Origin: Streptomyces triculaminicus
GTDB lineage: Bacteria > Actinomycetota > Actinomycetes > Streptomycetales > Streptomycetaceae
Reading direction: 5' to 3'
Length of the DNA stretch: 42,453 nucleotides
Assembly: GCF_017349075.1 (NCBI RefSeq)
Contig: NZ_JAFMOF010000009.1
Span: forward strand, 1-42,453
Shown here: positions 1 to 8,003 of the stretch, one piece after another
How the letters are laid out: each line of letters opens with the position of its first letter
How positions within the stretch are numbered: position 1 is the stretch's first letter
Notes under the pieces: generated by a model
Told to the model about the DNA's origin: nothing
The model's database searches: none
Seen by the model: the letters and a program-made list of their open reading frames with translations, nothing else
Program-made: the position numbers and the translations under genes

Positions 1-939
1 GTCGGGGGAGGTGAGCGCCGCGCTGAGCACGGCGATCCGGGACTGGCCGGCGCGCAGGGTGCCGGTCAGTACGGCGCCGGCGGCCGCCAGGTCCACGGCG
101 CCGCCCTGGGTGTAGATCTCGGCGACAGGGCCGGAGGGGACGCGGGTGGTCAGCGCGACGAGCACGCCGCGGGCGACCGCGGCCTCGACGGCGGCGACGA
201 CCTCGGGGGTCGCGTTGCCCGCACCCGTCGCTACCAGGACGATTCCCTGGGCGCCCGCCTGGACGGCGGCGTCGAACAGCAGCGGGTCGGCGTCGCAGTG
301 GTGCATGACCATGTCGACGCGGGGGAGGGGCTCGCCGCCGGCCGGAAGGGGAAGCGCCGCCGGGCGATCGGGCCGCCCGTGGACGAGGAGGCGGCCGTCC
401 TTGACGTCCGCGACGGGGTGGCCGGAGGGGTCCGCGAACGCGTCCGCCGCCAGGGTCTGCACCTTGATCGTGCCGCGGGCGGCGTGTATCCGGCCGTCGA
501 AGGCGACCAGGACGCCGTGGCCGCGTACGTCGGCCGAGCTCGCCGCGAGCAGGGCGTCGTGGAGGTTGCGCGGGCCGTCGCCGTCGACGGCCTCGAGCGG
601 GAGCTGGGCGCCGGTGAAGACGACCGGCCGGGGGTCGTCGTGGTGGAGGTCGAGCAGGAAGGCCGACTCCTCCAGGGTGTCCGTGCCGTGGGTGACCACG
701 ATGCCGTCGACCTCGGGGTCGGCCAGCACCTCGTGCACGGTTCGCAGGAGGGCGAGCTGATCGCGAGTGGTGAGGCGGGCGCTGTTCACGCTCATCAGAT
801 CGACGACCCGTACGGAGACGCCCTCGGGCACCGCGGCCGTGGCCAGGACGTCCCCGCCCCGCGCGTCTGCTGCGAAGCCGGAACCCTGCCAGCGGCTGGC
901 GATCGTTCCGCCGGTGCTGATGACGACGACCTGTCCCAC
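1..939 (-). CDS. Asparaginase, C-terminus cut by window edge
   Basis: Hydrolyses L-asparagine to aspartate and ammonia. The first 313 residues are visible and the frame runs off the left edge without a stop. Both catalytic threonine motifs of the family are present: STGGTIAS at residues 8-15 and THGTDTLEE at 83-91, the latter carrying the Thr-Asp pair. A later segment reads VLVAFDGRIHAARG, which fits the region holding the catalytic lysine in other members, although I did not assign that residue. No signal peptide is visible, so the enzyme is probably cytoplasmic. The GTG start at 937-939 was chosen because AGAAGGA lies just upstream of it. The family call is firm; substrate preference (Asn versus Gln) cannot be read from this sequence. 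Confidence 0.93.
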   Translation of the reverse strand, partial: MGQVVVISTGGTIASRWQGSGFAADARGGDVLATAAVPEGVSVRVVDLMSVNSARLTTRDQLALLRTVHEVLADPEVDGIVVTHGTDTLEESAFLLDLHHDDPRPVVFTGAQLPLEAVDGDGPRNLHDALLAASSADVRGHGVLVAFDGRIHAARGTIKVQTLAADAFADPSGHPVADVKDGRLLVHGRPDRPAALPLPAGGEPLPRVDMVMHHCDADPLLFDAAVQAGAQGIVLVATGAGNATPEVVAAVEAAVARGVLVALTTRVPSGPVAEIYTQGGAVDLAAAGAVLTGTLRAGQSRIAVLSAALTSPD

Positions 940-1176
940 GTGCCCGTCCTTCTCAAGATCGGTACGGCCGTCGACGGGGGCGTGACGACCGGGCAGGGGA
1001 ACAATAGGACGAATCGCGCGCAATTGGATCGCTAAAAAGAGCGGGGTGACCCGGGAGTCGTGGTGGAAAATTGCGCCGAGTAGAGCGTCAGTAGAAATAT
1101 CTTGCGCCGGCTCCAGAACGACGGCCGCCTGGCCATCCAGAAGCCCGCCCCGCGCCGGGCTGCCAAAGGAGTCGCC

Positions 1177-1632
1177 TCACCGCCCGGCGGGCCCCGGGGC
1201 GAGGTCGGCTCCTGGGCCGGCGCCATCTCCGTCGTGCCGGCGGTTCTGCCGCCACGTCGCGACGACCTCCTCGACGTCGAAGCGGCCGAGGAGGAGCGGC
1301 GGGCCGGGCGGCGGCATCTTCAGGGCCGCGCCGATCTCCTTGTTGATGTCCTCGATGACGCGGCGCGCCTCGGATTCCGAGCGGGCCGCGAGAGCTTCGG
1401 CGAGGGCATCCTCGGCCGCCTTGCGCAGGGCGAGCGCCGGCGGGAGGAACGAGACGTGCTCGCGCCGCATCTTCTCCTTGATCCACCAGTCCTCGTCGTA
1501 CGGACGGCTCACCCCGGCCAGCGGCTTGCCGAAGCCCGGTAGGTCGCTGAACTCGCCTCGCTGCTGTGCCTCGCGGATCTGCTTGTCGACCCACGACTCG
1601 AAATCAACCCCGTGGGGTTTGCGCTCGGTCAC
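1177..1632 (-). CDS. DUF1992 (DnaJ-C28-like) family protein
   Basis: A 151-aa protein with the conserved DUF1992 N-terminal block: VDFESWVDKQIREAQ followed by GEFSDLPGFGKPL. The bacterial family is widespread and its role is unknown; eukaryotic relatives are DNAJC28 proteins. The middle contains the usual YDEDWWIKEKMRRE segment and a charged helical region. The tail from about residue 115 is Pro/Gly-rich and poorly conserved in appearance. The GTG start at 1632 is preferred over an in-frame ATG at 1668 because GGAGGA sits about 7 nt before it. It lies alone between the asparaginase and the muralytic enzyme, all on the minus strand, with 237 nt to the asparaginase start. No catalytic function is claimed. 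Confidence 0.9.
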   Translation of the reverse strand: MTERKPHGVDFESWVDKQIREAQQRGEFSDLPGFGKPLAGVSRPYDEDWWIKEKMRREHVSFLPPALALRKAAEDALAEALAARSESEARRVIEDINKEIGAALKMPPPGPPLLLGRFDVEEVVATWRQNRRHDGDGAGPGADLAPGPAGR

Positions 1633-1690
1633 CGCGTGCTCCTCCCGTTCCCCCCAGCATCCCCCCACCGCGCGCGTACCGGCACCCGAG

Positions 1691-1724
1691 AGGGGCGCAG
1701 CTCCCGTGCGGGTGCTGCGCCCCT
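1691..1724 (-). terminator. Strong hairpin terminator of the SLT gene
   Basis: A perfect 11-bp stem (AGGGGCGCAGC pairing with GCTGCGCCCCT) encloses an inner CCCG/CGGG stem with a TG tip. It starts 28 nt beyond the stop codon of the muralytic gene on the minus strand. There is no U-tract, which is common for terminators in high-GC actinomycetes. Confidence 0.75.
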
Positions 1725-1752
1725 GGCGCGTTCTGTGCGTGTGGCGTCTGGA

Positions 1753-2487
1753 TCAGTACGCGGAGTTGACGTTGTCCATGGAGCCGTACTTGTCGGCCGC
1801 GTAGTTACAGGACGCGGTGATGTTGGCGACCGGGTCATAAATGTCCCAGGACGTGCCCTCGACGTGATACGCCTTGAACGTCGGGTCGATGATCTGCAGC
1901 AGACCCTTCGACGGCACACCGTTCACCGCGTTCACGTCCCAGTCATTGATCGCCTGGGGGTTACCCGTCGACTCACGCATGATGTTGCGCTTGATGCCGT
2001 CGTAGGAGGCCGGGATGCCCTTGGCACGCAGGATGTCCAGGGACTCGTTGATCCAGCCGTCCAGGTTGTCCGCGTAGGCCTTCTTCACCGGAGCGGGCTT
2101 CGCGGCGGGCTTGGCCGGGGCCGGCTTGGTGGCGGGCTTCATCGGCTTACGGGCCTCGGAACGGCTCGCACGCTCACGGTCGGCCTTCGCCTTCGCGGCG
2201 GCATCGGCCTTCGCCTTCGCCTCGGCCTTCACCGCGGCAGCGGCCTTGACCTGCGCCTGACCGGCAGCAGCGTCCGCGGCCTTCGCCAGCTCGGCATCCT
2301 GCGTCACACCGAACTCCTGAGCGCTCAGCGACACGGTCTTCACACCGACCGAGTGAGCATCCGCAGCCTGAGCCTGCGGCACCAGGGCGAACGTCAGAGC
2401 GGCGGCACCAGCGGCGGTCACCAGACCCGCAGCGGAGAACTTATGAGCCTTGGACAGAGCGGAATAACCGGAGACGGTGGAGCGCAT
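1753..2487 (-). CDS. Secreted SLT-domain lytic transglycosylase
   Basis: A 244-aa secreted cell-wall enzyme expected to cleave peptidoglycan glycan strands. Residues 1-41 form a long signal peptide ending in the cleavage motif AQA before ADAHS. Residues of about 65-140 are an Ala/Lys/Pro-rich linker with repeated AKAKAD-type units, likely spanning the wall. The C-terminal 100 residues form a lysozyme-like SLT fold: IMRESTGNPQAIN carries the catalytic Glu, followed by GLLQIIDPTFKAY and an Asn/Tyr-rich end with NYAADKYGS. Start is ATG with GAAGGGT upstream. Downstream is a strong hairpin and upstream a recognisable promoter with a leader of about 90 nt. Actinobacterial paralogues of this architecture act in growth and spore germination; that role here is an inference. 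Confidence 0.92.
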   Translation of the reverse strand: MRSTVSGYSALSKAHKFSAAGLVTAAGAAALTFALVPQAQAADAHSVGVKTVSLSAQEFGVTQDAELAKAADAAAGQAQVKAAAAVKAEAKAKADAAAKAKADRERASRSEARKPMKPATKPAPAKPAAKPAPVKKAYADNLDGWINESLDILRAKGIPASYDGIKRNIMRESTGNPQAINDWDVNAVNGVPSKGLLQIIDPTFKAYHVEGTSWDIYDPVANITASCNYAADKYGSMDNVNSAY

Positions 2488-2584
2488 AACGAGCTGAACC
2501 CTTCCAATCGCTTACGTCGCAATGGCCGTCAATGGCGCAAAAAGAGCGCCGTTTCTCGGTCGACGGCGCCGTGCGACTCAGCAA

Positions 2585-2613
2585 TTGTTAGCGGCCCGAA
2601 AACCCCCTGACAA
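2585..2613 (-). promoter_or_regulatory. Probable promoter of the SLT gene
   Basis: On the minus strand TTGTCA (2608-2613) and TAACAA (2585-2590) are separated by exactly 17 nt, a fair match to a vegetative sigma-type promoter. It implies a leader of about 90 nt before the ATG. Just upstream lies a small inverted repeat, CTACG (2624-2628) with CGTAG (2638-2642), and a run of six A on the plus strand. Confidence 0.45.
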
Positions 2614-2715
2614 AGGGTGTGACCTACGAAAAAACCCCGTAGAAGCCCCACCCGAACATCCCGGAATGCCCTATTCGGGACCTTTGGCGCCACGGCCTTT
2701 CTTCGTATGTGACGC

Positions 2716-2733
2716 AGGCCCCATGAGGGGCCT
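2716..2733. terminator. Hairpin in the divergent intergenic region
   Basis: AGGCCCC (2716-2722) pairs perfectly with GGGGCCT (2727-2733) around an ATGA loop. It lies between two divergently oriented genes, so it does not end either. It could end an unseen short transcript, insulate the two promoters, or be a protein-binding site. Confidence 0.4.
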
Positions 2734-2822
2734 CACAGCCCGGGCCGGGTTCGCTGACGCAAGGTGACGGCCTGTGCGCGCTCTTGATGCGCCGGGGTGG
2801 GTGGCCACGCAGACTCGTGCTC

Positions 2823-3923
2823 ATGGAATTCGGTGTGCGGTGGTCGGCCGCGCGGTGGTACGTGATGGTGCCGGTGGTGGCGGTCGGCGTCCTGGCCGCG
2901 ACCTGGGGGCGTGAGCCGCCGACCGGAGTGATGGCGCTGGTGGGCTGCTGCCTGGCGGGGGCGGTGCTGGCGGCCGTGCACCACGCGGAGGTGATCGCGC
3001 ACCGGGTGGGCGAACCGTTCGGCTCCCTGGCCCTGGCACTGGCGGTGACCGTCATCGAGGTCGCCCTGATCGTCACCCTCATGGCCGACAGCGGCGGTAA
3101 GGGTGCCACGCTGGCGCGTGACACGGTCTTCGCCGCTCTGATGATCACATGCAACGGGATCGTGGGGCTGTCCCTGCTGGTGGGCACGCTCAAGCGGCGT
3201 GTCGCCGTGTTCAACGCCGAGGGCACCGGAGCGGCGCTGGCGACGGTGGCGACGCTGGCGGGGCTGAGCCTGGTCCTGCCCACCTTCACCACCAGCACGC
3301 CGGGGCCGCGGTTCTCCTCGGCTCAGCTGGTATTCGCCGCGCTGGCCGCGCTGGTGCTCTACGGGCTGTTCGTGGCGACCCAGACCGTGCGGCATCGCAG
3401 TTATTTCCTCCCCCTGACCAGCACCGGCGAGGTCGTCGGGGCCGAGGGCCATGTCGAGCCGCCCACGGCGCGCGCCGCGCGTGCCAGTCTCGCGCTGCTG
3501 GGATTGGCCCTGGTCGCGGTCGTCGGACTCGCGAAGGTCACATCCCCCACCATCGAGCGCGGTGTGGCCGGTGCCGGTCTGCCCCAGTCGGTGGTGGGGG
3601 TCGTGATCGCCCTGCTGGTCCTGCTGCCCGAGACCATCGCCGCCGTGCGGGCGGCTCGGCGCGACCGGATCCAGACGAGCCTCAACCTGGCCCTCGGCTC
3701 GGCCATGGCCAGCATCGGCCTGACCATTCCCGCGGTCGCCGTCGCCTCCCTGTGGCTGAAGGGGCCGCTGGTCCTGGGCCTCGGGGCCACGCACACGGTT
3801 CTGCTCGCCCTCACGGTCACTGTTGGCACGCTCACCGTGGTGCCGGGTCGTGCGACCCTCCTCCAGAGCGGCGTGCACCTCTCCCTGCTGGCCGCCTACA
3901 TCGAGCTCGCCCTCAGCCCGTGA
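2823..3923 (+). CDS. Calcium/proton antiporter of the ChaA/CaCA type
   Basis: A 366-aa integral membrane protein expected to exchange Ca2+ (and possibly Na+ or K+) for protons. It has about eleven hydrophobic segments arranged as two halves with inverted-repeat alpha motifs. The first half carries GEPFGSLALALAVTVIEVAL with the acidic Glu. The second carries LPETIAAVRAARRDRIQ followed by SLNLALGSAMASIGLTIP. This pairing is diagnostic of the CaCA superfamily. The central loop contains a hydrophilic EVVGAEGHVEPP stretch. The start is uncertain: ATG at 2823 gives the usual family N-terminus, while in-frame ATG (2787) and TTG (2784) codons would add 12-13 residues, and none has a clear ribosome site. 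It is transcribed away from the muralytic gene and converges on the XRE regulator. Confidence 0.88.
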   Translation: MEFGVRWSAARWYVMVPVVAVGVLAATWGREPPTGVMALVGCCLAGAVLAAVHHAEVIAHRVGEPFGSLALALAVTVIEVALIVTLMADSGGKGATLARDTVFAALMITCNGIVGLSLLVGTLKRRVAVFNAEGTGAALATVATLAGLSLVLPTFTTSTPGPRFSSAQLVFAALAALVLYGLFVATQTVRHRSYFLPLTSTGEVVGAEGHVEPPTARAARASLALLGLALVAVVGLAKVTSPTIERGVAGAGLPQSVVGVVIALLVLLPETIAAVRAARRDRIQTSLNLALGSAMASIGLTIPAVAVASLWLKGPLVLGLGATHTVLLALTVTVGTLTVVPGRATLLQSGVHLSLLAAYIELALSP

Positions 3924-3924
3924 G

Positions 3925-3969
3925 CTGCCCCGTGGCGCGGAATGGGGCGCGGCCGCCGCCCGGGGGCAG
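3925..3969. terminator. Bidirectional terminator-like inverted repeat
   Basis: CTGCCCC (3925-3931) pairs with GGGGCAG (3963-3969) across a GC-rich loop that itself can fold. It begins at the stop codon of the antiporter and sits between convergent genes, the position expected for a shared terminator. Confidence 0.4.
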
Positions 3970-4026
3970 AGCGTGGTCGAACCGCCGTATCCCACGGCTC
4001 CACTGGAGAGCGCGCGGGACGCTGCG

Positions 4027-4923
4027 TCAGTCGTTGTGGAGGTGCCGGCGGTCGGTGGCGGTGTGCGGTGTGATGGGGGTTGGGGCGGTCCAGGCGAGGA
4101 GCATGCGGAGGGCGTCGTGGGAAGGAGTGCGGGGTTCGGCGGCGTAGGTGATCAGGGCCTGATCGGGGTCGTCCGTGGCGCGCAGGGTCTCGTAGGTGAG
4201 GTGGAGGTCGCCGACGAGGGGGTGGTGGAAGCGTTTGGTTCCGGAGGTTTTGTCCTGGACGGGATGTTCCGCCCACCAGCGGCGGAAGTCCTCGCTCTTG
4301 ACGGACAGTTCGCCGATCAGGCCTGCCAGGTGTGGATCGTCCGGGTACCGGCCGGCTTCCCAGCGGAGATAAGCGACGTTTTCGCGGGCGCAGGCGGTCC
4401 AGTCGGCGTAGAGGTCGCGGGAAGCGGGGTTGAGGAAGGTGATGCGGGGGATGTTGCGCTCGGCGGGTGTGAGGGCCGAGTAGTCGCCGAGGAGGGCAGA
4501 GGCGGCCGTGTTCCAGGCGAGGACGTCCATGCGTCGGCCCATCACGAGCGCCGGGACGTCCCGTAGTTCGTCGAGCAGTCGCCGGAGCATGGGGCGTACC
4601 TGTTGCCGTTCGGGCCGGGACCGGTCGCCGTGCCGGGTGACGGGCCGGGACTGGGCGAGGCGGTGCATGTGCCGGGTCTCGTCCTCGTCCAGGCGCAGAG
4701 CGCGGGCGAGGGCGTCGAGGACGGCCGGTGAGGGATTGGCCGCGCGGCCCTGCTCCATGCGGATGTAGTAGTCGACGCTGACCCCGGCGAGCTGGGCGAG
4801 CTCCTCGCGGCGCAGTCCGGCGACCCGGCGCCGGCCGCCGAAGTCGGGTAGGGCGACGTCCTGGGGGCGCAACCTGGAGCGGCGGGTCCGTAGGAACGCC
4901 CCCAGATCGATCGTTGTGCTCAT
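4027..4923 (-). CDS. XRE-family regulator with MmyB-like sensor domain
   Basis: A 298-aa DNA-binding regulator. The N-terminal helix-turn-helix lies around residues 34-60, reading RRVAGLRREELAQLAGVSVD followed by YYIRMEQGR. The remainder is the MmyB-like ligand-binding domain (PAS-like in structures), with the usual VLAWN, FLNPASRDLYADW and FRRWWAEHPV blocks. In actinomycetes these regulators often sit beside a short-chain dehydrogenase and repress it, and one lies directly upstream here on the same strand. The ATG at 4923 is chosen over an upstream in-frame start at 5025 because the family begins with a short stretch before RTRRSRLRP. A palindrome 31 nt upstream of the start is a candidate autoregulatory operator. 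The family call is strong; the ligand is unknown. Confidence 0.93.
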   Translation of the reverse strand: MSTTIDLGAFLRTRRSRLRPQDVALPDFGGRRRVAGLRREELAQLAGVSVDYYIRMEQGRAANPSPAVLDALARALRLDEDETRHMHRLAQSRPVTRHGDRSRPERQQVRPMLRRLLDELRDVPALVMGRRMDVLAWNTAASALLGDYSALTPAERNIPRITFLNPASRDLYADWTACARENVAYLRWEAGRYPDDPHLAGLIGELSVKSEDFRRWWAEHPVQDKTSGTKRFHHPLVGDLHLTYETLRATDDPDQALITYAAEPRTPSHDALRMLLAWTAPTPITPHTATDRRHLHND

Positions 4924-4953
4924 AGGGTGAATTGTGCCCGGTCGCCTCGGCGG

Positions 4954-4982
4954 TGAGCCTGGCCCTGCCAGGACTAGGCTCA
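4954..4982 (-). promoter_or_regulatory. Candidate operator upstream of the XRE regulator
   Basis: TGAGCCT (4954-4960) and AGGCTCA (4976-4982) form a perfect 7-bp inverted repeat with a 15-nt spacer. A second repeat, CCTGG/CCAGG (4958-4972), overlaps it. Position just upstream of a repressor-type gene suggests autoregulation; this is inference. Confidence 0.4.
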
Positions 4983-5058
4983 CCGGGCGCGTGCGGCACG
5001 ATGGCCACCTTGGGCGTTCCACCACAGCGGTCCGGTCGCGATGACCGCCCGGAGAAGG

Positions 5059-5820
5059 TCAGGCCTGGCGGGTCGGCAGGATGATCGACTGGCGCAGGTT
5101 GACGTGCCGGGGACGGCTGACGGTGTAGGAGATGACGTCGGCGATGTCCTCGGAGGTCAGGGCGGGGATCGCGTTGAACATCCCGCCGAGCTGCTCGCGC
5201 AGTACCGGGTTGTCGATGTGCCCGCCGAGTTCGGTGTCGGTCAGACCCGGCTCGATGTTGCTGACGCGGACGTCGCGCGGCCCGAGCTCGGTGCGCAAGG
5301 CGGCGGACAACTGGGTGACGGCGGCTTTGGTGGCCGCGTAGACGGCGTAGTCGGGGAAGAGGACGTGAGAGGCGATGGAGGAGACGTTGACAAGGTCGGC
5401 GGTGCGGCCGTCCGCGGCGGCCGCGGTGAGGTCGGGGGTGAAGGCGCGGATGACGCGCAGGGCACCGGTGAGGTTGGTGTCGATCATGCGGGTCCACTCG
5501 TCGATCCGGCCGTCGGCGAGAGGATTGGGCAGCATGACACCGGCGTTGTTGACGACCAGGTCGACCTGGCCGTAGGCCTCGTGGACGGCCTTGACGGCGG
5601 CGTCGACCGAGGCCGGGTCGGTGATGTCGGCGGTGACGGCGAGAGCCTGGCCTCCGGCGGCGGCGAGTTCGGCGGCCAGCCCGTCCAGCCGGTCGGTGCG
5701 CCGGGCGAGCAGGGCGACGCGGGCGCCGTGGGCGGCGAGGAGGCGGGCGGTGGCCGCGCCGATGCCGCTGGCGGCTCCGGTGACGACGGCGGTGCGCTCG
5801 GCGAGGGCGGGGTAGTTCAT
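5059..5820 (-). CDS. Short-chain dehydrogenase/reductase (classical SDR)
   Basis: A 253-aa NAD(P)-dependent oxidoreductase. The nucleotide-binding motif TGAASGIG is at residues 14-21, NNAG at 91-94, the catalytic Ser in VSSIAS at about 146-151, and the YxxxK pair as Tyr161 and Lys165. After Rossmann strand 2 comes LARRTDRL, which favours NADP, though this is weak evidence. The C-terminus ends in INLRQS-like HVNLRQSIILPTRQ, typical of the YdfG-like subgroup. ATG start at 5820 has GGGAG upstream. It is transcribed toward the XRE regulator on the same strand, with 135 nt between. Such pairs are common in Streptomyces, so repression by that regulator is likely. The substrate cannot be inferred. 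Confidence 0.93.
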   Translation of the reverse strand: MNYPALAERTAVVTGAASGIGAATARLLAAHGARVALLARRTDRLDGLAAELAAAGGQALAVTADITDPASVDAAVKAVHEAYGQVDLVVNNAGVMLPNPLADGRIDEWTRMIDTNLTGALRVIRAFTPDLTAAAADGRTADLVNVSSIASHVLFPDYAVYAATKAAVTQLSAALRTELGPRDVRVSNIEPGLTDTELGGHIDNPVLREQLGGMFNAIPALTSEDIADVISYTVSRPRHVNLRQSIILPTRQA

Positions 5821-6221
5821 GGGTGCTCCCGGATCTGCCGCACGGTCCGGCCCCGGCGGGGCCGGACCGGTGCCCGGACCGGGGATGCCCCGGCGGGCTG
5901 GGTGCGGTGGCTGACAGGGATCACACTGCGCCCGGCCGGAACGGTGATCCAGAGCTCTGTCTTTCCTGGGAAAGCCAGTACCACCCTGGAGCACCCGGCC
6001 GGCCCTGTGCGGCGCGCCGCGGCCGGCACGCTCCGGGTGGTCGCCGTCGGTTCCGCACAGGACGCACCTTCGTCCGGGTCGACGGACCGGGACAGCCCGG
6101 CGGCGAAGGACGAGAAGCCGAGCAGGCTTCCCCGCGCCGGGATCCGAGGGCCGACCGCGAGCCGCAGCAGGAACGGCAGTGCTGCGGGCGCCGCCGGGCC
6201 CAGCAGCAACATGTGGCTCAT
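5817..6221 (-). CDS. Possible 134-aa ORF overlapping the SDR start
   Basis: This frame ends in an ATGA overlap with the SDR start, which would couple translation. The N-terminal part (MLLLGPAAPAALPFLLRLAV) is hydrophobic and has good third-position GC. The C-terminal half is Arg/Pro-rich and looks less like a protein. No ribosome site precedes the ATG and I recognise no family. It may instead be the last piece of a decayed gene; the neighbouring 6242-6666 stretch also looks broken. Treat as doubtful. Confidence 0.25.
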   Translation of the reverse strand: MSHMLLLGPAAPAALPFLLRLAVGPRIPARGSLLGFSSFAAGLSRSVDPDEGASCAEPTATTRSVPAAARRTGPAGCSRVVLAFPGKTELWITVPAGRSVIPVSHRTQPAGASPVRAPVRPRRGRTVRQIREHP

Positions 6222-6241
6222 GAGGACGTTGACGGCCGGGA

Positions 6242-6666
6242 TCAGCCGGTGTGGGTGGGGCGTGAGTCAGGGAGGGTGCCGGCCGGCCAGAGGGTGTCGG
6301 GGAACTGGACGCTGAACGCCAACAGGGGCCCGTTCGTCGGTGCCCAGCGCGGCGGTCACGCGTCGCTTGGTATCCGGGAGCACCGAGGTCCGCCTGCCGT
6401 CGGCGTCGTAGAAGAGGCCGGCCGGCGTCGCACGACACTGCCGTTCGGCATCACCCGACGGCACCGCGCCGTTCCCCGGTCCGATGGAGGCGGCGTGTTC
6501 CGGGGTGAGGTCGTCGCGGGCGGCGCGCTCTTGGCCTGCTGCCGGGTCAGCCCGCAGTGCCGCAGGCAAAGTCCCAGTTCCTCCGGGCTCCCGTGGGCGG
6601 CGATCCAGTCGCAGAAACCCTGCTCAGGAACCTCTCGTCGAACGCGTCGTCTTGTGTGGTGCTCAC
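6242..6666 (-). pseudogene. Frameshifted remnant of an unknown gene
   Basis: Four coding-like segments follow one another on the minus strand in different frames. From GTG at 6666 comes STTQDDAFDERFL, then FCDWIAAHGSPEELGLCL with RHCGLTRQQA. Next comes DDLTPEHAAS through GLFYDADGRRTSVLPD, and finally GPLLAFSVQFPDTLWPAG ending at a TGA at 6242. Each segment has high third-position GC, and joining them needs about three single-base shifts, giving roughly 141 residues. I recognise no family. The alternative is that these are chance frames in GC-rich DNA, since no clear ribosome site precedes the GTG. An alignment with an intact homologue would settle it. Confidence 0.35.
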
Positions 6667-6821
6667 GTCGGCGAACGCTGTCCAGCGGGCCGGCTCTTCC
6701 AACCGGCCGGGTCACGTATGCCCCCGCACTTCCCGATACCGACGCCTGCCTCCGGCGTCTCGTGGTGACCTCGTATGATCACCGGACTCATTCCCCGGCA
6801 CGAGAGGCAGCCGTCAGTTCC

Positions 6822-7529
6822 ATGGACAGCTCAGCGATCGAGCACGCGCAGCGAGTAGCGGCGCGGGTCACGGCCGAAGCCGGGGGCGAGGCGTGGAACA
6901 CCCACCACAAGGCCTTGACCTTTTTCCTGGCCGGCGCCCGGTCGGCGATGGAGGAGGAACAGCGCGCCCGGCAGTTGACCGACTGGAGGGAGCGGCTCGT
7001 CGCCTGTCTCGCGGCGGACGCCTACGCCGAGGTCGCCGAACTGCAGGACCAACTCCAGGGCTGGATCCTGACGGAGCTCGGGCGTCGTGACGGCTCCGTA
7101 GGCGGGCTGCTGGCGCATTACCCCCTGCCCAGGCCGCCGCGCGAACCGCGTTCGGTCTTCCCCATGCCGGCATCGGACGTCTACGGTGACGGCCCCGAGT
7201 TCTACTTCGCCGATGTCTTCGCCTTCGTCACCGACTACCTGGCGATCACCCTTCGCCGTCCCTTGGACGGTACGTCCGCCACCTGGTGCCCGCGCTGGTG
7301 GGAGCACCCCGAAGCGGGCGCCCGGTTGTCCGCTCTCTGGCTGGCCTGGGAGCACCTGCGTCACGATTCCGGGCTCGGCATGACCACATGGTGGCTCCAG
7401 CACGCCGATCCGCACCTGCGAGTCCTGATGGACCCCCGGCAGGGCCCGTTCGCCGCCTGCTCGCCCTCGAAGGGGCATACCCAGACCCCCTTCGAACCGC
7501 TCCCGGTGGACCCGTACGACCCCTCCTAG
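6822..7529 (+). CDS. DUF4913 domain protein
   Basis: A 235-aa soluble protein. The C-terminal half carries the DUF4913 signature: YFADVFAFVTDYL (128-140), WCPRWWEHPEAGARL (155-169), ALWLAWEHLR (171-180), then TTWWLQHADPHLRVLMDP ending with GPF (188-210). The N-terminal 90 residues are Ala/Glu-rich and probably helical. The function of DUF4913 is unknown, but in actinomycetes it is common on integrative and conjugative elements and plasmids, so its presence here hints at past transfer. The ATG at 6822 is preceded by CGAGAGGCAG at a rather long spacing, so the start is only moderately certain. No other ICE gene (Tra, Rep, integrase) is visible nearby. Confidence 0.8.
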   Translation: MDSSAIEHAQRVAARVTAEAGGEAWNTHHKALTFFLAGARSAMEEEQRARQLTDWRERLVACLAADAYAEVAELQDQLQGWILTELGRRDGSVGGLLAHYPLPRPPREPRSVFPMPASDVYGDGPEFYFADVFAFVTDYLAITLRRPLDGTSATWCPRWWEHPEAGARLSALWLAWEHLRHDSGLGMTTWWLQHADPHLRVLMDPRQGPFAACSPSKGHTQTPFEPLPVDPYDPS

Positions 7530-7621
7530 CGCTGTGACGGGGAAGGTTCGCCGGTTGCTGCCGGGCCAAGCCGCAGGGACCGACACTCGCCGGTGCTCCG
7601 GCGGAGTCCCCTGTCGTCGCA

Positions 7622-7990
7622 TCACCCGTCGTCGTGAGGCAGTCTCCCCACGCTCGCCCGGTCGACGGAGACGTACAGGCCGCTGCCGGTGACCACCCGG
7701 CACTGCTCGCCTTCCTCTTCCTCCCGGAGGACGACCACGGGTGTCCCAGCGGCCAGGACCCCGTCGGGTTGCGGATGCGGCTCGGCCCGGTCGAACCAGT
7801 ACGGCTGGTCCTGTTCAAGGACGTGGCTGAACCGGTTGGGCGCGGGACGTACGACATTGTCACGGGGGACGAGCGCCTCGGCTCCCAGGACGGTGACGTC
7901 CGGCCGCGAAACCACGTACTGTTCCCGTTGCCCTTCCTCCGGCGCGGCCCCGCGCCCGGTCTTCGCATGACGCTTCCGCTCACGGCTCAT
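7622..7990 (-). CDS. Small hypothetical protein beside the zinc peptidase
   Basis: A 122-aa protein with no recognised family. The first 25 residues are strongly basic (MSRERKRHAKTGRG). The rest is rich in Val and short beta-like stretches: PTVVVLREEEEGEQCRVV-type pattern (PVVVLREEEEGEQCRVVTG) followed by GLYVSVDRASVGRLP, which looks like a small SH3-like barrel. It has no signal peptide or membrane segment. It starts 13 nt after the stop of the leishmanolysin-like peptidase gene on the same strand, so the two are almost surely cotranscribed. A role as a partner, inhibitor or substrate of the peptidase is a guess from that position only. Confidence 0.7.
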   Translation of the reverse strand: MSRERKRHAKTGRGAAPEEGQREQYVVSRPDVTVLGAEALVPRDNVVRPAPNRFSHVLEQDQPYWFDRAEPHPQPDGVLAAGTPVVVLREEEEGEQCRVVTGSGLYVSVDRASVGRLPHDDG

Positions 7991-8003
7991 CGGCCGGTTT
8001 CCC

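Noticed and set aside
2488..2720. c-di-AMP (ydaO) riboswitch upstream of the SLT gene
   Set aside because: Expected because related genes have one, but its conserved blocks were not found in the leader.
2733..3995. A 420-codon minus-strand open frame
   Set aside because: Antisense to the Ca2+/H+ antiporter; Gln/His/Gly-rich composition typical of a shadow frame.
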